Source: Flavobacterium zhairuonense (GTDB lineage Bacteria; Bacteroidota; Bacteroidia; Flavobacteriales; Flavobacteriaceae). Taken from it: a stretch of DNA of 64,000 nucleotides. The position numbers and the translations under genes were made by a program. The DNA lies in the NCBI RefSeq assembly GCF_004352915.1, contig NZ_SJSY01000070.1:1-64000 (forward strand), written 5' to 3'. This document shows positions 18,501-27,333 of the stretch, in pieces; the first letter of the stretch is position 1, and the number at the start of each line of letters is the position of its first letter. Under the pieces are notes generated by a model. The model worked only from the letters and a program-made list of their open reading frames with translations. It was not told the origin of the DNA and did not search any database.

Positions 18501-18583
18501 ACAGTACCTGTTATTTTTATTTGTCCAAATGATACCGCAGTACACATCAGGGCAATAAAAAATCCTATATATTTTAATTTCAT
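15572..18583 (-). CDS. SusC/RagA-type TonB-dependent oligosaccharide transporter
   Basis: This 1003-residue outer-membrane protein starts with a signal peptide. A carboxypeptidase-D-like regulatory domain follows (ITGTVKDKAAVPIPGVNIVVKG), then the plug with the family signatures VLIRGISTVN and LYVVDGIP. The plug end reads IESMEVLKDASASAIYGSRASNGV, split here by the family pattern. A 22-stranded barrel then ends in an aromatic-rich C-terminus (MGLNVAF). It imports oligosaccharides using TonB energy. It pairs with the downstream SusD gene and is preceded by the surface lipoprotein gene with a 43-bp gap. Confidence 0.95.
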   Translation of the reverse strand: MKLKYIGFFIALMCTAVSFGQIKITGTVKDKAAVPIPGVNIVVKGASTNTSTDFDGKFVIEVPNKNAQIELSFVGFANKIVPVGDKTNFDIVLEESSQALDEIVVVGYAAVKKSDVTSSISSVKGKELQTMTVGNVAESLQGKVSGVQVTGAGGPGAQPRVLIRGISTVNLSTDPLYVVDGIPMGTSINFLSNNEIESMEVLKDASASAIYGSRASNGVILITTKKGKAGKTRFNFDLSSGMQMMNNPYNMADAEGYATMMNTAYNNSGYADYLPNPSQYRGKTTDWWDAGIRKASPVTNASLGVTGGSDKHTFAVSLNYYNSESMYEVGGWERITMRIANDFKFSDKFSAGITLNPRYETYGSLGNWADFDKIDPITPIYKPADQLNGTENEYSIYARSPSYIWNPVAAVKRYDDFTDQYNLNTNGYLQYTPIKGLVIRSQASIEVGDIVRNKFSPDFVIDAAHEKAEINSVEKWNTTDVNWTWQNTITYNRTFAEKHNASLMIGNTMEEYNQSKLWGYGEGIPNNSDSMRELDAATKNRNSSGTRTSNSLISYISRFSYNYDGKYYFTGTFRRDGSSKFMENNKWANFPSASVSWRILNEDFMESTKDVLSDLRFRAGWGKVGNQNLKDAVYQSNIGTGFYPIGDNIADTSYPSTMANKDIKWETVEDISFGLDFGLWKNKLSGSLEYYQKKTNDMLFLKQFPTYSGFPGYSTMWTNVGSMKSNGVDLLVSFKDKKGDFSYGADLTFTTVNVKMVNLSADGEKLYGASNRTLTVEGNEPGYFYGYVADGLFQNQTELNSHTDEHGTKLQPYAQVGDVRFKDINGDGKIDDKDRTKIGTPWADYNVGLNLTFAYKQFDLVANFYSSIGNDLVNQNISDLYNGASLTNKVSNLSEIAWHGEGTSNSIPRLAKDDNNENFTKFSSLYVEDASYVRMKNLQVGFSFYNKFGLDKLRISLSGQNLWTWTKFTGVDPEVGGDVLGSGFAGWNYPVQPTILMGLNVAF

Positions 18584-18626
18584 ATTAAGCTGTTTTATTA
18601 ATTAAATGTTACAAACAAGGCTGCAA

Positions 18627-20024
18627 CTATTTTTTAGTTATAAATACTCTTTCTAACTCGGTATCAAGAACTACTTTGTAAACTCCCGCGGCTGCTGGAT
18701 ATTTAGCATTTCCGTTCTCTCCTGGCGACATTGTACAAATTCCGTTTTTGATTAATCTCCAAGAAGGATCCCACCATTGGCCTGTAAAAGTGGCTTCCAT
18801 AGTTCCCGTTAAAGTGTATTCACCAACTAATTGATAAGGATTTGCCGAATTATTGCTCAAGTGAAGTCCCGTCATAACCCATGCATTCCAAGTATCCCAG
18901 TTTGCATCTTTAATTCCTCCACCACAAACACTTACAAAAGGTTTTCTAAGAGCAGCATCGTCATGCCATAATCCGTTAGCGATATCAGCCCAAACTTTGC
19001 TTGTTGGCGTATATTTTTCAGCTGTATATTTTAAAGTATTCGGATTCACTTTAATTTTATAATATCCTTTTGTTGGCAAAATAATTGGTGTTGAAGCAAC
19101 ATCATCAACTAATTCTCCAGCAGTATTCAAACCAAAACAATGCGGTGCAAAATCTGATTCTTGACCTAAGAAATAAACTTCCTTATTGTCTTTGTCTGCA
19201 TAGTATTTGAATTCGAAATCTTGTCCGTTTTTCTCGTGGAAATACATTGGAACCCCAACAGCATCAGTAGTCAAGTTTGTTCCTTTTGGCTGATCACATA
19301 AATAAATTGCAGGATATTCATTTGTAGCTACGATATTTACATTTAGAGATCCCGTATTTGGAATTGCAAATTTGTCTTTAGCCGTAATCGTTAAAACATA
19401 ATCCGCTGCAGTTACAGGTAATGTATACGTTTTGTTGAAAGTATAAGATTGTGGCGATCCTGTCAACTGAATCATTTCGTTGATTCCTAATGCAGCGCAC
19501 TGAACTTGTACATAATCAATACCTGAATCGTCATTTACTGTAAAGTTCAATGGCATTTGGTTGCTTGTTGACAACAAGATAACAGCACCTTCTTTTGGTG
19601 TAATCATATTGATTGACGGTGCAGCAAATTCTCCATCTAAACGCAAATTAATTTCTTCATTAACCGCATTTCCAGAAACGTCTGTAATGATCAATTTAAT
19701 TTTGAAAGCTTCAGAAGTTCCTCTATTTGCTGGAACTTCAAAAAAGTAACTTAGATCGTATGATTTAAGCAAAGGATCTGTCGCGAATGTAATTACTTTA
19801 TCAAGTGATAATTCTGGAATTTGAATTTCGACACTTTTTAATCCCAAATCATCAGCAAGAGCCGCTTTGATTTCGAATTTTCTGTTTGGCGCACCATAAA
19901 TTTCCTTTGTAGCAACTACTACTGTAGGATCATCAGAGGGAGCAAAATCTGAATCATTGCTTTGACATCCTGCAAACAAGATGGCAAAAACGGCAAGAAA
20001 AAATAAAAATTTATTCTTTTTCAT
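18627..20024 (-). CDS. Surface glycan-binding lipoprotein (SusE/SusF-like)
   Basis: The 465-residue protein has a lipobox (LFAGCQSND). Two Ig/fibronectin-like beta domains (about 30-230) are followed by C-terminal modules with exposed aromatics (QWWDPSWRLI, DTWNAWV). The C-terminal YPAAAGVYKVVLDTELERV resembles the ends of SusE/SusF-type proteins. No catalytic motif is seen. It probably helps bind polymer at the cell surface. Unusually it is the first gene of the locus, before SusC; such proteins more often follow SusD. The specific glycan cannot be read from the sequence. Confidence 0.78.
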   Translation of the reverse strand: MKKNKFLFFLAVFAILFAGCQSNDSDFAPSDDPTVVVATKEIYGAPNRKFEIKAALADDLGLKSVEIQIPELSLDKVITFATDPLLKSYDLSYFFEVPANRGTSEAFKIKLIITDVSGNAVNEEINLRLDGEFAAPSINMITPKEGAVILLSTSNQMPLNFTVNDDSGIDYVQVQCAALGINEMIQLTGSPQSYTFNKTYTLPVTAADYVLTITAKDKFAIPNTGSLNVNIVATNEYPAIYLCDQPKGTNLTTDAVGVPMYFHEKNGQDFEFKYYADKDNKEVYFLGQESDFAPHCFGLNTAGELVDDVASTPIILPTKGYYKIKVNPNTLKYTAEKYTPTSKVWADIANGLWHDDAALRKPFVSVCGGGIKDANWDTWNAWVMTGLHLSNNSANPYQLVGEYTLTGTMEATFTGQWWDPSWRLIKNGICTMSPGENGNAKYPAAAGVYKVVLDTELERVFITKK

Positions 20025-20083
20025 TTCTTTAATTTTAAGGTTAGGTTAGTTTGTTCTTTTAAGCGTAAAGTGATTGTTTAGGT

Positions 20084-20102
20084 AAATGAGTCAGACTCAT
20101 TT
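20084..20102. promoter_or_regulatory. 19-bp perfect dyad upstream of SGBP gene
   Basis: AAATGAGTC-A-GACTCATTT is a perfect dyad with a one-base centre, about 60 bp before the SGBP start codon. It could be an operator or a short leader hairpin. No second copy was seen in the window. Confidence 0.35.
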
Positions 20103-20243
20103 TTGAAGATCCAGATTGTCCTTTTCTTTTTGGAGAAAGAAAATGACAATGAAAAATCGGTGGTTTGGTTTTTGTCATGTTAGTAAAGTTTGATTAATAT
20201 TTCCTTTTTTTTCTTTTTCTAAACAGCTAAGTTTTTATTTTTT

Positions 20244-20267
20244 GGCCCGTGATTTTCGCCACGGGCC
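20244..20267. other. GC-rich leader hairpin
   Basis: Arms GGCCCGTG and CACGGGCC with an 8-nt loop form a strong stem in an AT-rich leader. The T-run lies on the wrong side for a minus-strand intrinsic terminator. It is better described as a leader structure. Confidence 0.5.
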
Positions 20268-20690
20268 AGATAAGTAATACGTAAAACCAACTCTTACAAT
20301 CGTATTTTAAAGAAGGCTCAATTCTTTAAACTGATTAAAAACTTATCAAAAAAATAACACTTATAATTTTACACAGTAATACAACTTAATCTATTACTAT
20401 CGGTGCAAAGAAATATTTAAATCACACTTCTAAGGAGGGGTAAAATGGAAAAAAAAGGAGGTCAAAATTGTAATTAATTATTATTTCGCATTAAAATTTA
20501 CAGAGTATTAAAAAATAACCGAATATTTTTACATAATCTGCAATCATTAAAATATTCTTTGTTTTAAGACTAAAACGTTTGAAATTTTTCAAAAAAACAT
20601 ACCCCCAGCCACAAAATGCAATTGAGTCTTTAAGAAAATGTAAAGTCTGAAAATGATTTTTAACTGAAATCGTTGAGCGTAATTAATTTT

Positions 20691-20837
20691 AACACATAGA
20701 AACATAGTTATAGTAACTTTATAAAAAAGGCGTTTCACTTATTTAAATGCATCCCGAGACTTCGGGACTATGTGTTAGAAACATCGTTTCTTTTTGCATT
20801 CTTTTTTATCCATATAAAATCTATGTTTCTATGTGTT
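20691..20837. repeat. Inverted repeat element with inner hairpin
   Basis: Perfect 17-bp arms AACACATAGAAACATAG (20691-20707) and CTATGTTTCTATGTGTT (20821-20837) enclose a TCCCGA-GACT-TCGGGA hairpin. It lies directly downstream of the sensor gene stop and may help end its transcript. It resembles the other palindromic spacers in the window. Confidence 0.75.
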
Positions 20838-20855
20838 TAAGATTACGCCAGTAGA

Positions 20856-23800
20856 TTAACCGATAATATTCAAATCGGAGTTAAAAGAGCTCTTGTATTT
20901 TTTAATATACTCTGAAGGCGTCATTCCAAAAAGTTTCACAAACTGCTGTCTAAAATATTTAGGATCTTCAAAACCGACTTCGGCACTTGCCTGTGCAATA
21001 TTCATGTCTTCAGTAAGCATCAACATCGCCGCTCTGCGAATCCGGAGAGACCGAATAAAAGCATTTAATGTTTGTCCCGAAATAATCTTGATTTTAGTAT
21101 AAAGCGTCCTGTGGCTCATTCCCATTTCCTGAGCGAAGGTTTTAATCGTAAAGTCTTTTTTATGAATATTCGCTTCGACAATATCAATACACTTTTTCAA
21201 AATAAATTGATATTCAGCTGGAACTTTCTGGGTATTCTCTTTTAAAGTAATGCTGTCTAAGAAATACGTTCTAAGATTGCTTCTGTTTTTTAGTAAAGAT
21301 TCTACGCGTGCAACCAGAATATCATCATCAAAAGGTTTCATGATATAATCATCGGCACCATCGTTGATTCCTTGCAAATGCGTTTCAGGATTTTTTGAAG
21401 CTGTCAATAAAATAACTGGAATGTGGGACAAATCATTGCTTTCCTTAATTTTTCGGCACAATTCCAAACCGTCCATCTGCTCCATTGCAATATCACTGAT
21501 AACCAGATCTGGCATATGCTTTTTAGTCAGTTTCAAGCCTTCTTCGCCATTTTCAGCACTGTACACCATATAATTTTCAGAGAACATTTTAATCAGATAA
21601 TTTCGGATATCATCATTATCATCAATAATTAAAACAGTTCTTTTTTCAGTCAGCATTACGGTTTGAAAATCAGTTTCTGAAACCTGATTTGTAGCCGAAT
21701 TATTTTCTTCAATATCATCAATATTCAGTTCGTCAAAAAGCTGGCTTCTTTGCTGCACATCATTTGTAATAATCGCATTCTCAAAATGACTGCTTCCTTT
21801 TAAGAATGTCAGTTTAAAAATACTCCCTTTTCCAATTTCACTGCTGCAACTCACTTTTCCTTTGTGTTTGTCAACAAAATATTTCACAATAAAAAGTCCG
21901 ATTCCAAAACCAGTACTTATAGAAACTTTAGAATTAATTTGTCTAAATTTCTCAAATATAATGTCAATATCCGCTTTATCGATTCCTTCTCCGCTATCTG
22001 AAATTTCCATTTCAACATCTGAAATTGTTTCGGTTAATTTCAAACTAATTTCACCACCAATTGGAGTATATTTAAAAGCATTCGACATTAAATTGAATAA
22101 TGAAATTTCGATTTTTTCATAATCGCCAATAATCTCAATTTCATTGTCTGGAATATCAAAACTGTAATTGATGTTTTTATCTTTTGCTTGATTTACAAAA
22201 CATTGATAGACTTCATTGCAAAGTTTATTTACATTTATAGGAGACAATCGTAATGAATCCGCATCATTTTCTGCTTTTCTAAAAAGCAAAAGCTGATCAA
22301 CCAAACTCAATAAGCGTCTCGCATTACGATGTGCAATAGCCAAATCACTTCCTGAAGATCCATTTTCAACGCGTTCTTTTTGAACCGCTTTTTTCAGCGG
22401 ATTTATAATCAGCGAAAGCGGTGTTCTAAATTCATGCGATATATACGTAAACATTGACGATTGTTTCTCGGCAATTTCCTTTTCTTTTTTGCTTTCTAAT
22501 TCGGCGATTTTGACTTTGTATTTTAGTTTTTCCTTATTTTTATTGTATTCCAAATAAGCAAATAATAAGCCGGCAATTGCAAATAAATACAACGTATATG
22601 CCCACCAGCTTCTGTACCAAGGCGGTAAAACTTCTATAGAAATCAATGCAACTTCCTTATTCCAGCCTCCTTTAAAATTGGTTGTTTTTACTTTAAAAGT
22701 ATACGTTCCCTCGGGCAATCTCGAATAATTTGCTTTTCGGGCTTGACCCACATAATTCCATTGTTCGTCCCAGCCTTCTAAAAAATAAGCGTAATTTATT
22801 TTGTCAGCATTGTTATAGTCAATTGCCACAAATTCTAACGATAAAGCCGTTTGATCATAATCAAGCGTGACTTTTTTTAGATTTGCAGAATCTGCTTCAG
22901 AAACCTCTGCTTTGCTTTCTTCAATACTTTGATTATTAACCGAAAAATCACTCAGCAATAAATTATTCTTCTGATTAAATCCTTTGATCGCTTCTGGAAA
23001 AAAGATATTGAAACCGTTGATTCCTCCAAAAAGAAACTCTCCATCAGACAATTCGATTCCGGCGTTAAAACTAAACTGATTGCTCTGTAAACCATCATTT
23101 ACAGAAAAATTGCGGAAGGTTTGTCGCTTTTTGTCAAATCGGCAAACTCCGTTGTAGGTACTCATCCAAAGATTGCCTTCTTTGTCTTCAAGCAATCTCA
23201 AAATGGTATTTGATGGCAAACCATCATCTGTTGTAAGCCTTTTAAAAGTATTTGTTTTTCGGTCAAATAATAAAAGTCCGCCTTCCTGAGTTCCCAGCCA
23301 AAGATTTTTGTCTTTGTCTTCGTGAATACATCGAATTGTATTTCCGATGAAAAGCTTTCTTATTTTCTTTGATTTTTTTTCGATTGAAAACAAAGTCGTA
23401 TAATTTCCACCCCAAAGTTTTCCGTCGCTAGTTTCCGTCAGACATTGCAAGTTTGTAACCGATTTGTCAAAAAGCACAAAACTGTTTTTTGCTCTGTCAA
23501 AAAAATACAACGCTCCTTCATTTGTAGCACTTGCCCAAATATTTGCTTTTGAATCTTTGTAAACAAACCAAATATTCTTTTCAACTTGCTTTGTAAATGG
23601 ATTATAACACGAATATTGCGTAACCGAATTATTCTTCGGATTAATTTTATTGACGCCTCCAGCCCAAGTAGAAAGCCAGATTTCATTATTATTATCCCGA
23701 ATAATTCCGGTAATAAATGGACTTGATAATTTATTTGCGTAATTGCTGTAGGTATTATTTTTTCGGTTCCAATATTTTAATCCGGCTCCGTCTGTTCCTA

Positions 23801-24935
23801 TCCAAAGATTCTTTTTTTCATCTTCGCAGAAAGATAAAATAAAGTTTTCTGTCGGATTTTTCGAATTGTAACGAATGCTCTTAAAATATTTCGGCGTGTT
23901 GCTCAACATGCTGATGCCGCCACGCAATGAACCAAACCATTTATTGCCGTCTTTGTCTTCGTATAAACTCCAAACTGAGTTGCTTTTTGCCAACTGATTT
24001 TCATTGACCGTATTAAACGAAATGGTTTTTTTATTTGTTCCGATGACTTTGTAAATGCCACAACCATCAGTCGTGATCCAGAGTTCTTTTTTCTTGTCAA
24101 CCAAAAGATCGGTGACGCTGCATTTATTTGAAAAATAATTGTCAGAGATGATTCCAGTTTTGGTATTGAACAGAAAAAGTCCTTCATCAGTTCCAAGCCA
24201 AAGATTTCCATCAGAAGCCAATTTCATTGCTTTTACTTCTTTTGAAAGTGAAAAAACTGCTTTTAAAATTTTAGCCGAATAACTATAACTACAAATTCCA
24301 ACATTACGAACATAAACCCACGAATGATTATTCTTTTTGTCTTCTTGAATTGCAATCGCATCATAATTATTGATGCTGATTTTATTGCCTAAAACCGTAA
24401 GCGGAATTTGTTTTCCAACAAAGGAACCATTTTCAAAACTGATTAATCCTAAACTCTGCGAAGCTATCAAAAACAAATTGTCAGAAACCGAACGCATCTG
24501 ATGAATAATATCGTTCAGGATTTTCTTTTTATTGGAAGAAAAATATTCTGCTGGAAGAAAAGCTGCAGTTGATTTGTTGTAAATGCTAATTCCGTTTGCG
24601 CCTCCTACCCAAATGTTTTTTCTGGAATCGCCTTCGATATTGTAAACGGTGTTAAAAGATAACGACTTTTTATCGTTGATTCGATTGCGGAAAACTTTGA
24701 AGTTGTAACCGTCATAACGGTTGAGTCCGTCGTAGGTTCCAAACCAAAGATAACCGTCATTATCCTGAAAAATAGTCGTCACCGAATTGTTCGACAAACC
24801 GTCAGAAATATCAAGAAATTTCACGGGATTATCCTGCGCAAAACTCAGCGAAGTGAAACCAAATAACAATATAAAATGCAGAACAAAATGCTTCAAAATA
24901 GTATGCTTTTTTTGGAATTTGTGTAGAAACCACAA
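20856..24935 (-). CDS. Hybrid two-component system sensor/regulator (HTCS)
   Basis: This 1359-residue protein joins all parts of a phosphorelay. In order they are an N-terminal signal or TM (about 13-33), a two-propeller periplasmic sensor built of Reg_prop repeats (GYLWFGTYDGLNRYDG and similar, to about 690), and a Y_Y_Y domain (about 690-770). Next come a transmembrane helix (about 778-798), HisKA with the phospho-His near 833 (ISHEFRTP), and HATPase (NAFKYTP, SDSGEGID near 982, GFGIGLF). A receiver with phospho-Asp near 1146 (VISDIA) and an AraC-type DNA-binding domain (about 1255-1355) complete it. It senses a breakdown product in the periplasm and should activate the locus downstream. 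Confidence 0.96.
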   Translation of the reverse strand: MWFLHKFQKKHTILKHFVLHFILLFGFTSLSFAQDNPVKFLDISDGLSNNSVTTIFQDNDGYLWFGTYDGLNRYDGYNFKVFRNRINDKKSLSFNTVYNIEGDSRKNIWVGGANGISIYNKSTAAFLPAEYFSSNKKKILNDIIHQMRSVSDNLFLIASQSLGLISFENGSFVGKQIPLTVLGNKISINNYDAIAIQEDKKNNHSWVYVRNVGICSYSYSAKILKAVFSLSKEVKAMKLASDGNLWLGTDEGLFLFNTKTGIISDNYFSNKCSVTDLLVDKKKELWITTDGCGIYKVIGTNKKTISFNTVNENQLAKSNSVWSLYEDKDGNKWFGSLRGGISMLSNTPKYFKSIRYNSKNPTENFILSFCEDEKKNLWIGTDGAGLKYWNRKNNTYSNYANKLSSPFITGIIRDNNNEIWLSTWAGGVNKINPKNNSVTQYSCYNPFTKQVEKNIWFVYKDSKANIWASATNEGALYFFDRAKNSFVLFDKSVTNLQCLTETSDGKLWGGNYTTLFSIEKKSKKIRKLFIGNTIRCIHEDKDKNLWLGTQEGGLLLFDRKTNTFKRLTTDDGLPSNTILRLLEDKEGNLWMSTYNGVCRFDKKRQTFRNFSVNDGLQSNQFSFNAGIELSDGEFLFGGINGFNIFFPEAIKGFNQKNNLLLSDFSVNNQSIEESKAEVSEADSANLKKVTLDYDQTALSLEFVAIDYNNADKINYAYFLEGWDEQWNYVGQARKANYSRLPEGTYTFKVKTTNFKGGWNKEVALISIEVLPPWYRSWWAYTLYLFAIAGLLFAYLEYNKNKEKLKYKVKIAELESKKEKEIAEKQSSMFTYISHEFRTPLSLIINPLKKAVQKERVENGSSGSDLAIAHRNARRLLSLVDQLLLFRKAENDADSLRLSPINVNKLCNEVYQCFVNQAKDKNINYSFDIPDNEIEIIGDYEKIEISLFNLMSNAFKYTPIGGEISLKLTETISDVEMEISDSGEGIDKADIDIIFEKFRQINSKVSISTGFGIGLFIVKYFVDKHKGKVSCSSEIGKGSIFKLTFLKGSSHFENAIITNDVQQRSQLFDELNIDDIEENNSATNQVSETDFQTVMLTEKRTVLIIDDNDDIRNYLIKMFSENYMVYSAENGEEGLKLTKKHMPDLVISDIAMEQMDGLELCRKIKESNDLSHIPVILLTASKNPETHLQGINDGADDYIMKPFDDDILVARVESLLKNRSNLRTYFLDSITLKENTQKVPAEYQFILKKCIDIVEANIHKKDFTIKTFAQEMGMSHRTLYTKIKIISGQTLNAFIRSLRIRRAAMLMLTEDMNIAQASAEVGFEDPKYFRQQFVKLFGMTPSEYIKKYKSSFNSDLNIIG

Positions 24936-25271
24936 TTATAAGCCTATTTATGGCAATTTTGCAAAAATCAATTCATAAAATTTTGATTTTCGGGCTGATG
25001 TGTAAGGCTAAATCTTACGTTTTTGTTTTTAGTAAAGGTTTGCTTATAAATTGGTTTTTGATTTTTGAGACAATTACAATTTTTAAAAAAGAAAAACTTA
25101 TGCAAAGTGAATCCCAAAATTCGTTCGGGATTACACAGCATCTCACGACTAATTTCCCGAACACAAAACAAACACAAAACACACGTTTACAAATATTTAC
25201 AATAAAAATCCATTTATCAAATCAATATTTTTTTTACCTTTAATACATTCCAACAACTTAAAAATAATATT
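24936..25271. other. Divergent promoter region of sensor gene and small secreted protein
   Basis: This 336-bp AT-rich region lies between two divergent genes. A small hairpin AATCCC / GGGATT is at about 25112-25134. A near-match to the -7 box, TACCTTTA (25235-25242), lies 30 bp before the plus-strand ATG. Nothing else is recognised. Confidence 0.4.
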
Positions 25272-25691
25272 ATGAAAAGAAGAGTATTACTTGTAATGGT
25301 TTTGTTTGGAACCATTACGCTTGCAAATGCGCAAAGTGTAGGAGATCTTACGAAAGCGGCAAGCAAAGCATCACAGACAGCAGTTCCTTCGTTTGATGTG
25401 GCTAGTATTTCTAATCAGGTTATGGGATTGTTGAATCCTAAATTGAAATTAACCGATGCTCAAAAACCTATTGTAAATTCATTGGTAAATGAAACGCTAA
25501 ACAAAAAGAAAAATATTTTGCCAACAATGGCGACTGACAAAGCAGGTTACACCTCAAAAATGACAGCCAACAGAGAATCTTTTCTTACCAAAATGAAAAA
25601 GAACATAACTCCTGCACAATTTTCAACATTAACTTCTTTATTGCCCAAATCAGCTTCTTCGGCATCAGCATTGGCACAAATGCTTTATTAA
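25272..25691 (+). CDS. Small secreted protein of unknown function
   Basis: The 139-residue product begins with a clear signal peptide (MKRRVLLVMVLFGTITLANAQ). The mature part is rich in Ser, Ala, Lys and Thr and predicted helical. A motif NPKLKLTDAQKPIVNSL is followed by LTKMKKNITPAQFSTL, which resembles a duplicated helix-turn unit. I do not recognise the family. It is transcribed away from the sensor gene and ends at a strong terminator, so it is monocistronic. Flavobacterial genomes often carry single small secreted proteins of this kind. Confidence 0.75.
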   Translation: MKRRVLLVMVLFGTITLANAQSVGDLTKAASKASQTAVPSFDVASISNQVMGLLNPKLKLTDAQKPIVNSLVNETLNKKKNILPTMATDKAGYTSKMTANRESFLTKMKKNITPAQFSTLTSLLPKSASSASALAQMLY

Positions 25692-25702
25692 AACATTGAA
25701 GT

Positions 25703-25740
25703 AAAAAAGCAAAATAGCTACGGTTCTATTTTGCTTTTTT
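25703..25740 (+). terminator. Strong bidirectional terminator
   Basis: Perfect 15-bp arms AAAAAAGCAAAATAG (25703-25717) and CTATTTTGCTTTTTT (25726-25740) have an 8-nt loop and a T-tract. It lies 12 bp after the plus-strand gene. Its right arm and the next 19 bp are duplicated at 27548-27581. Confidence 0.9.
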
Positions 25741-25817
25741 ACTTTATTCTTATGCTTTGCAAGGTTTTCATTTATGCGCACCTTTTTACGAGCTAGACGC
25801 TTCCGTTAATAAGGTTC
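25725..25817. repeat. Accessory-patch spacer repeat, copy A
   Basis: The first 34 bp (25725-25758) are identical to 27548-27581. The remainder keeps a GCGCAC motif and an AAGGTTCC end in the same order as copy B but is otherwise diverged. It sits just after the stop of the 25818-26492 gene. Confidence 0.7.
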
Positions 25818-26492
25818 CTATTTAATATTTATCTTTTCAAATTCAACAGCATCAATCAATTCAATATCTTTTTCATAAGGATTGACAGCGCCAAATCTCA
25901 ACTTGCTATCAGTTAAAATTACAATTAAATGTTTTTCTTTAAATTTAGAATTAACTAATATCAAAGTATTTCCAGAAATTGCATAATTACTATAAATTAT
26001 TTTTTTGCCATTTTCTATTCTAGTAACATTTTTTTTGTTGATTTCAAGAATAATAGTTGAATGTTTTTTATCTGCTATTTTCCAACTTCCAATCAATTTT
26101 TCTTTGGTAAAAGTTTCCTGTTGGGATAATGATAATATTGTATAAACTTGAAAAAGCCAAATTAGAAGATAAATAATATAATTTCTAAAGAAAAGAAAAC
26201 CCTTTGCTAAGTAATTACCTTGAAAAGTCTCTCTTTTATTTAAAAACAAAATCAATAGAAAATTGATGCCGTAATAAAAGACAAAAACAACAAAACTGAA
26301 TACTAATAAGATAAAGAATTTATTATTATCCATATAACCTAAATTATAGAATAAACTAATTTGTAATAAACAAAATGCAACTATTAAAATTGAAAATAAA
26401 ATTTTCAATCTTAATTTTAAAATTGGTTTAGATAAAATATTAAAAAGAACCAAACCTAATACCGTAAAAAATGATATATATAATAATTTCAT
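25818..26492 (-). CDS. Membrane protein of unknown function with C-terminal beta domain
   Basis: This 224-residue protein has four predicted membrane helices in its first 130 residues (for example LLYISFFTVLGLVLFNIL and FFILLVFSFVVFVFYYGI). A soluble C-terminal part begins LIGSWKIADKKHSTIILEI. That part has the look of a small lipocalin-like beta-barrel domain (GSW followed by alternating strands), but this is a weak resemblance. Base composition is very AT-rich. It stands alone between repeat copies, in the same direction as the next three small genes. No function is proposed. Confidence 0.6.
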   Translation of the reverse strand: MKLLYISFFTVLGLVLFNILSKPILKLRLKILFSILIVAFCLLQISLFYNLGYMDNNKFFILLVFSFVVFVFYYGINFLLILFLNKRETFQGNYLAKGFLFFRNYIIYLLIWLFQVYTILSLSQQETFTKEKLIGSWKIADKKHSTIILEINKKNVTRIENGKKIIYSNYAISGNTLILVNSKFKEKHLIVILTDSKLRFGAVNPYEKDIELIDAVEFEKINIK

Positions 26493-26516
26493 TTTAATTT
26501 ATTGAATTAGTAACCC

Positions 26517-26570
26517 AATCACGCAGATTTTCTCTCCACAATCGTTAGCGTCTCAATTGTAAACCCGATT
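26517..26570. repeat. Accessory-patch spacer repeat, copy D (diverged)
   Basis: CCAATCACGCA, then CAATCGTTAGCG (about 26539-26550) and an AATTGTAAAC stretch follow the same order as copy C at 28117-28180. It lies between two small genes. Confidence 0.5.
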
Positions 26571-26598
26571 CGTTCAAAACAGCGAGACATTACCAATA

Positions 26599-27333
26599 TT
26601 ACATTTCATCGCCGTAAAATTTTTTGTATAAATTCCAATAATTGTTTAATTGTTTCTTAGGATAACCAGTATATTTTTCTTGATACTGTTCTTGGGTATT
26701 ATTCTGAAAATTTTTAACATTATATTCTAATAACAGACCAAAATCATTTGGCTTTATTAGGGTTTTTGTATAACTATAAGGCTTTTCACTTTTAATTAAT
26801 TTATCAAAACTAATTTCATTGAACACATTGAAACCATTATTATAAAACTTTAAAGTTTCAATTTCTTTCCTAACTAAGTCAATTTTTTCCACTTTAGATG
26901 ACAATTTTTTTTTGGAATGAACATCAATTACGTTTTCAACTTTTAGTAACTTATTGTTAATAATAAAGATTTCTCTTTTCATTTTTTCTTCAGGATTATC
27001 TTCATCAATCCATTCTTTATGAAAATAATACCCTCCATTTTTTTTGATAAAAACTTCTTTACCTCTATAAACAGAATCATTAGAGTTTTTATTTAAACTT
27101 TGAGACTTGACATATGATATGATTTCAACATTATTCTCATTTTTATTAATTTCAAAATAGGCATCTACTTTAGATAAATCATTACCTAATAATTTTACTC
27201 CCTTCATATTGATAAAATCAATATCTCCATAGATTTTTTTTTCTGACAAATCAATCCTCTTTTTTTCATTATTTGTGTTACTATGACACGATAATATTGA
27301 TATTAAAACTAAAATTGCAAAACTTGATTTCAT
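26599..27333 (-). CDS. Lipoprotein of unknown function
   Basis: The 244-residue product has a short lipoprotein signal (LVLISILSCHSN) and a Lys/Asn-rich mature part. Alternating beta-strand patterns occur, such as YYFHKEWIDEDNPEEKMKREIF. No family or catalytic motif is recognised. It is strongly AT-rich like its neighbours and flanked on both sides by copies of the spacer repeat. The C-terminus (YWNLYKKFYGDEM) appears natural. Confidence 0.65.
   Translation of the reverse strand: MKSSFAILVLISILSCHSNTNNEKKRIDLSEKKIYGDIDFINMKGVKLLGNDLSKVDAYFEINKNENNVEIISYVKSQSLNKNSNDSVYRGKEVFIKKNGGYYFHKEWIDEDNPEEKMKREIFIINNKLLKVENVIDVHSKKKLSSKVEKIDLVRKEIETLKFYNNGFNVFNEISFDKLIKSEKPYSYTKTLIKPNDFGLLLEYNVKNFQNNTQEQYQEKYTGYPKKQLNNYWNLYKKFYGDEM

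Larger units (their letters stand above)
20025..20855. other. Leader region between sensor gene and PUL operon
   Basis: This 831-bp stretch has no credible gene. It must contain the promoter and regulator site for the downstream SGBP-susCD operon, but no exact TAnnTTTG box was found. Structured elements are a palindrome at 20084-20102, a hairpin at 20115-20150 (ATTGTC / GACAAT arms), a GC-rich hairpin at 20244-20267 and a long inverted repeat at 20691-20837. Confidence 0.6.

Noticed and set aside
20244..20267. Intrinsic terminator in the PUL leader
   Set aside because: The T-run precedes the stem on the plus strand and gives A residues after it on the minus strand, so it lacks the U-tract needed for the operon's direction.
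20432..20477. Tiny ORF (10 codons) with a perfect GGAGG Shine-Dalgarno on the plus strand in the PUL leader
   Set aside because: Bacteroidota rarely use Shine-Dalgarno sites, the ORF runs against the operon, and such a short peptide cannot be supported from the sequence alone.
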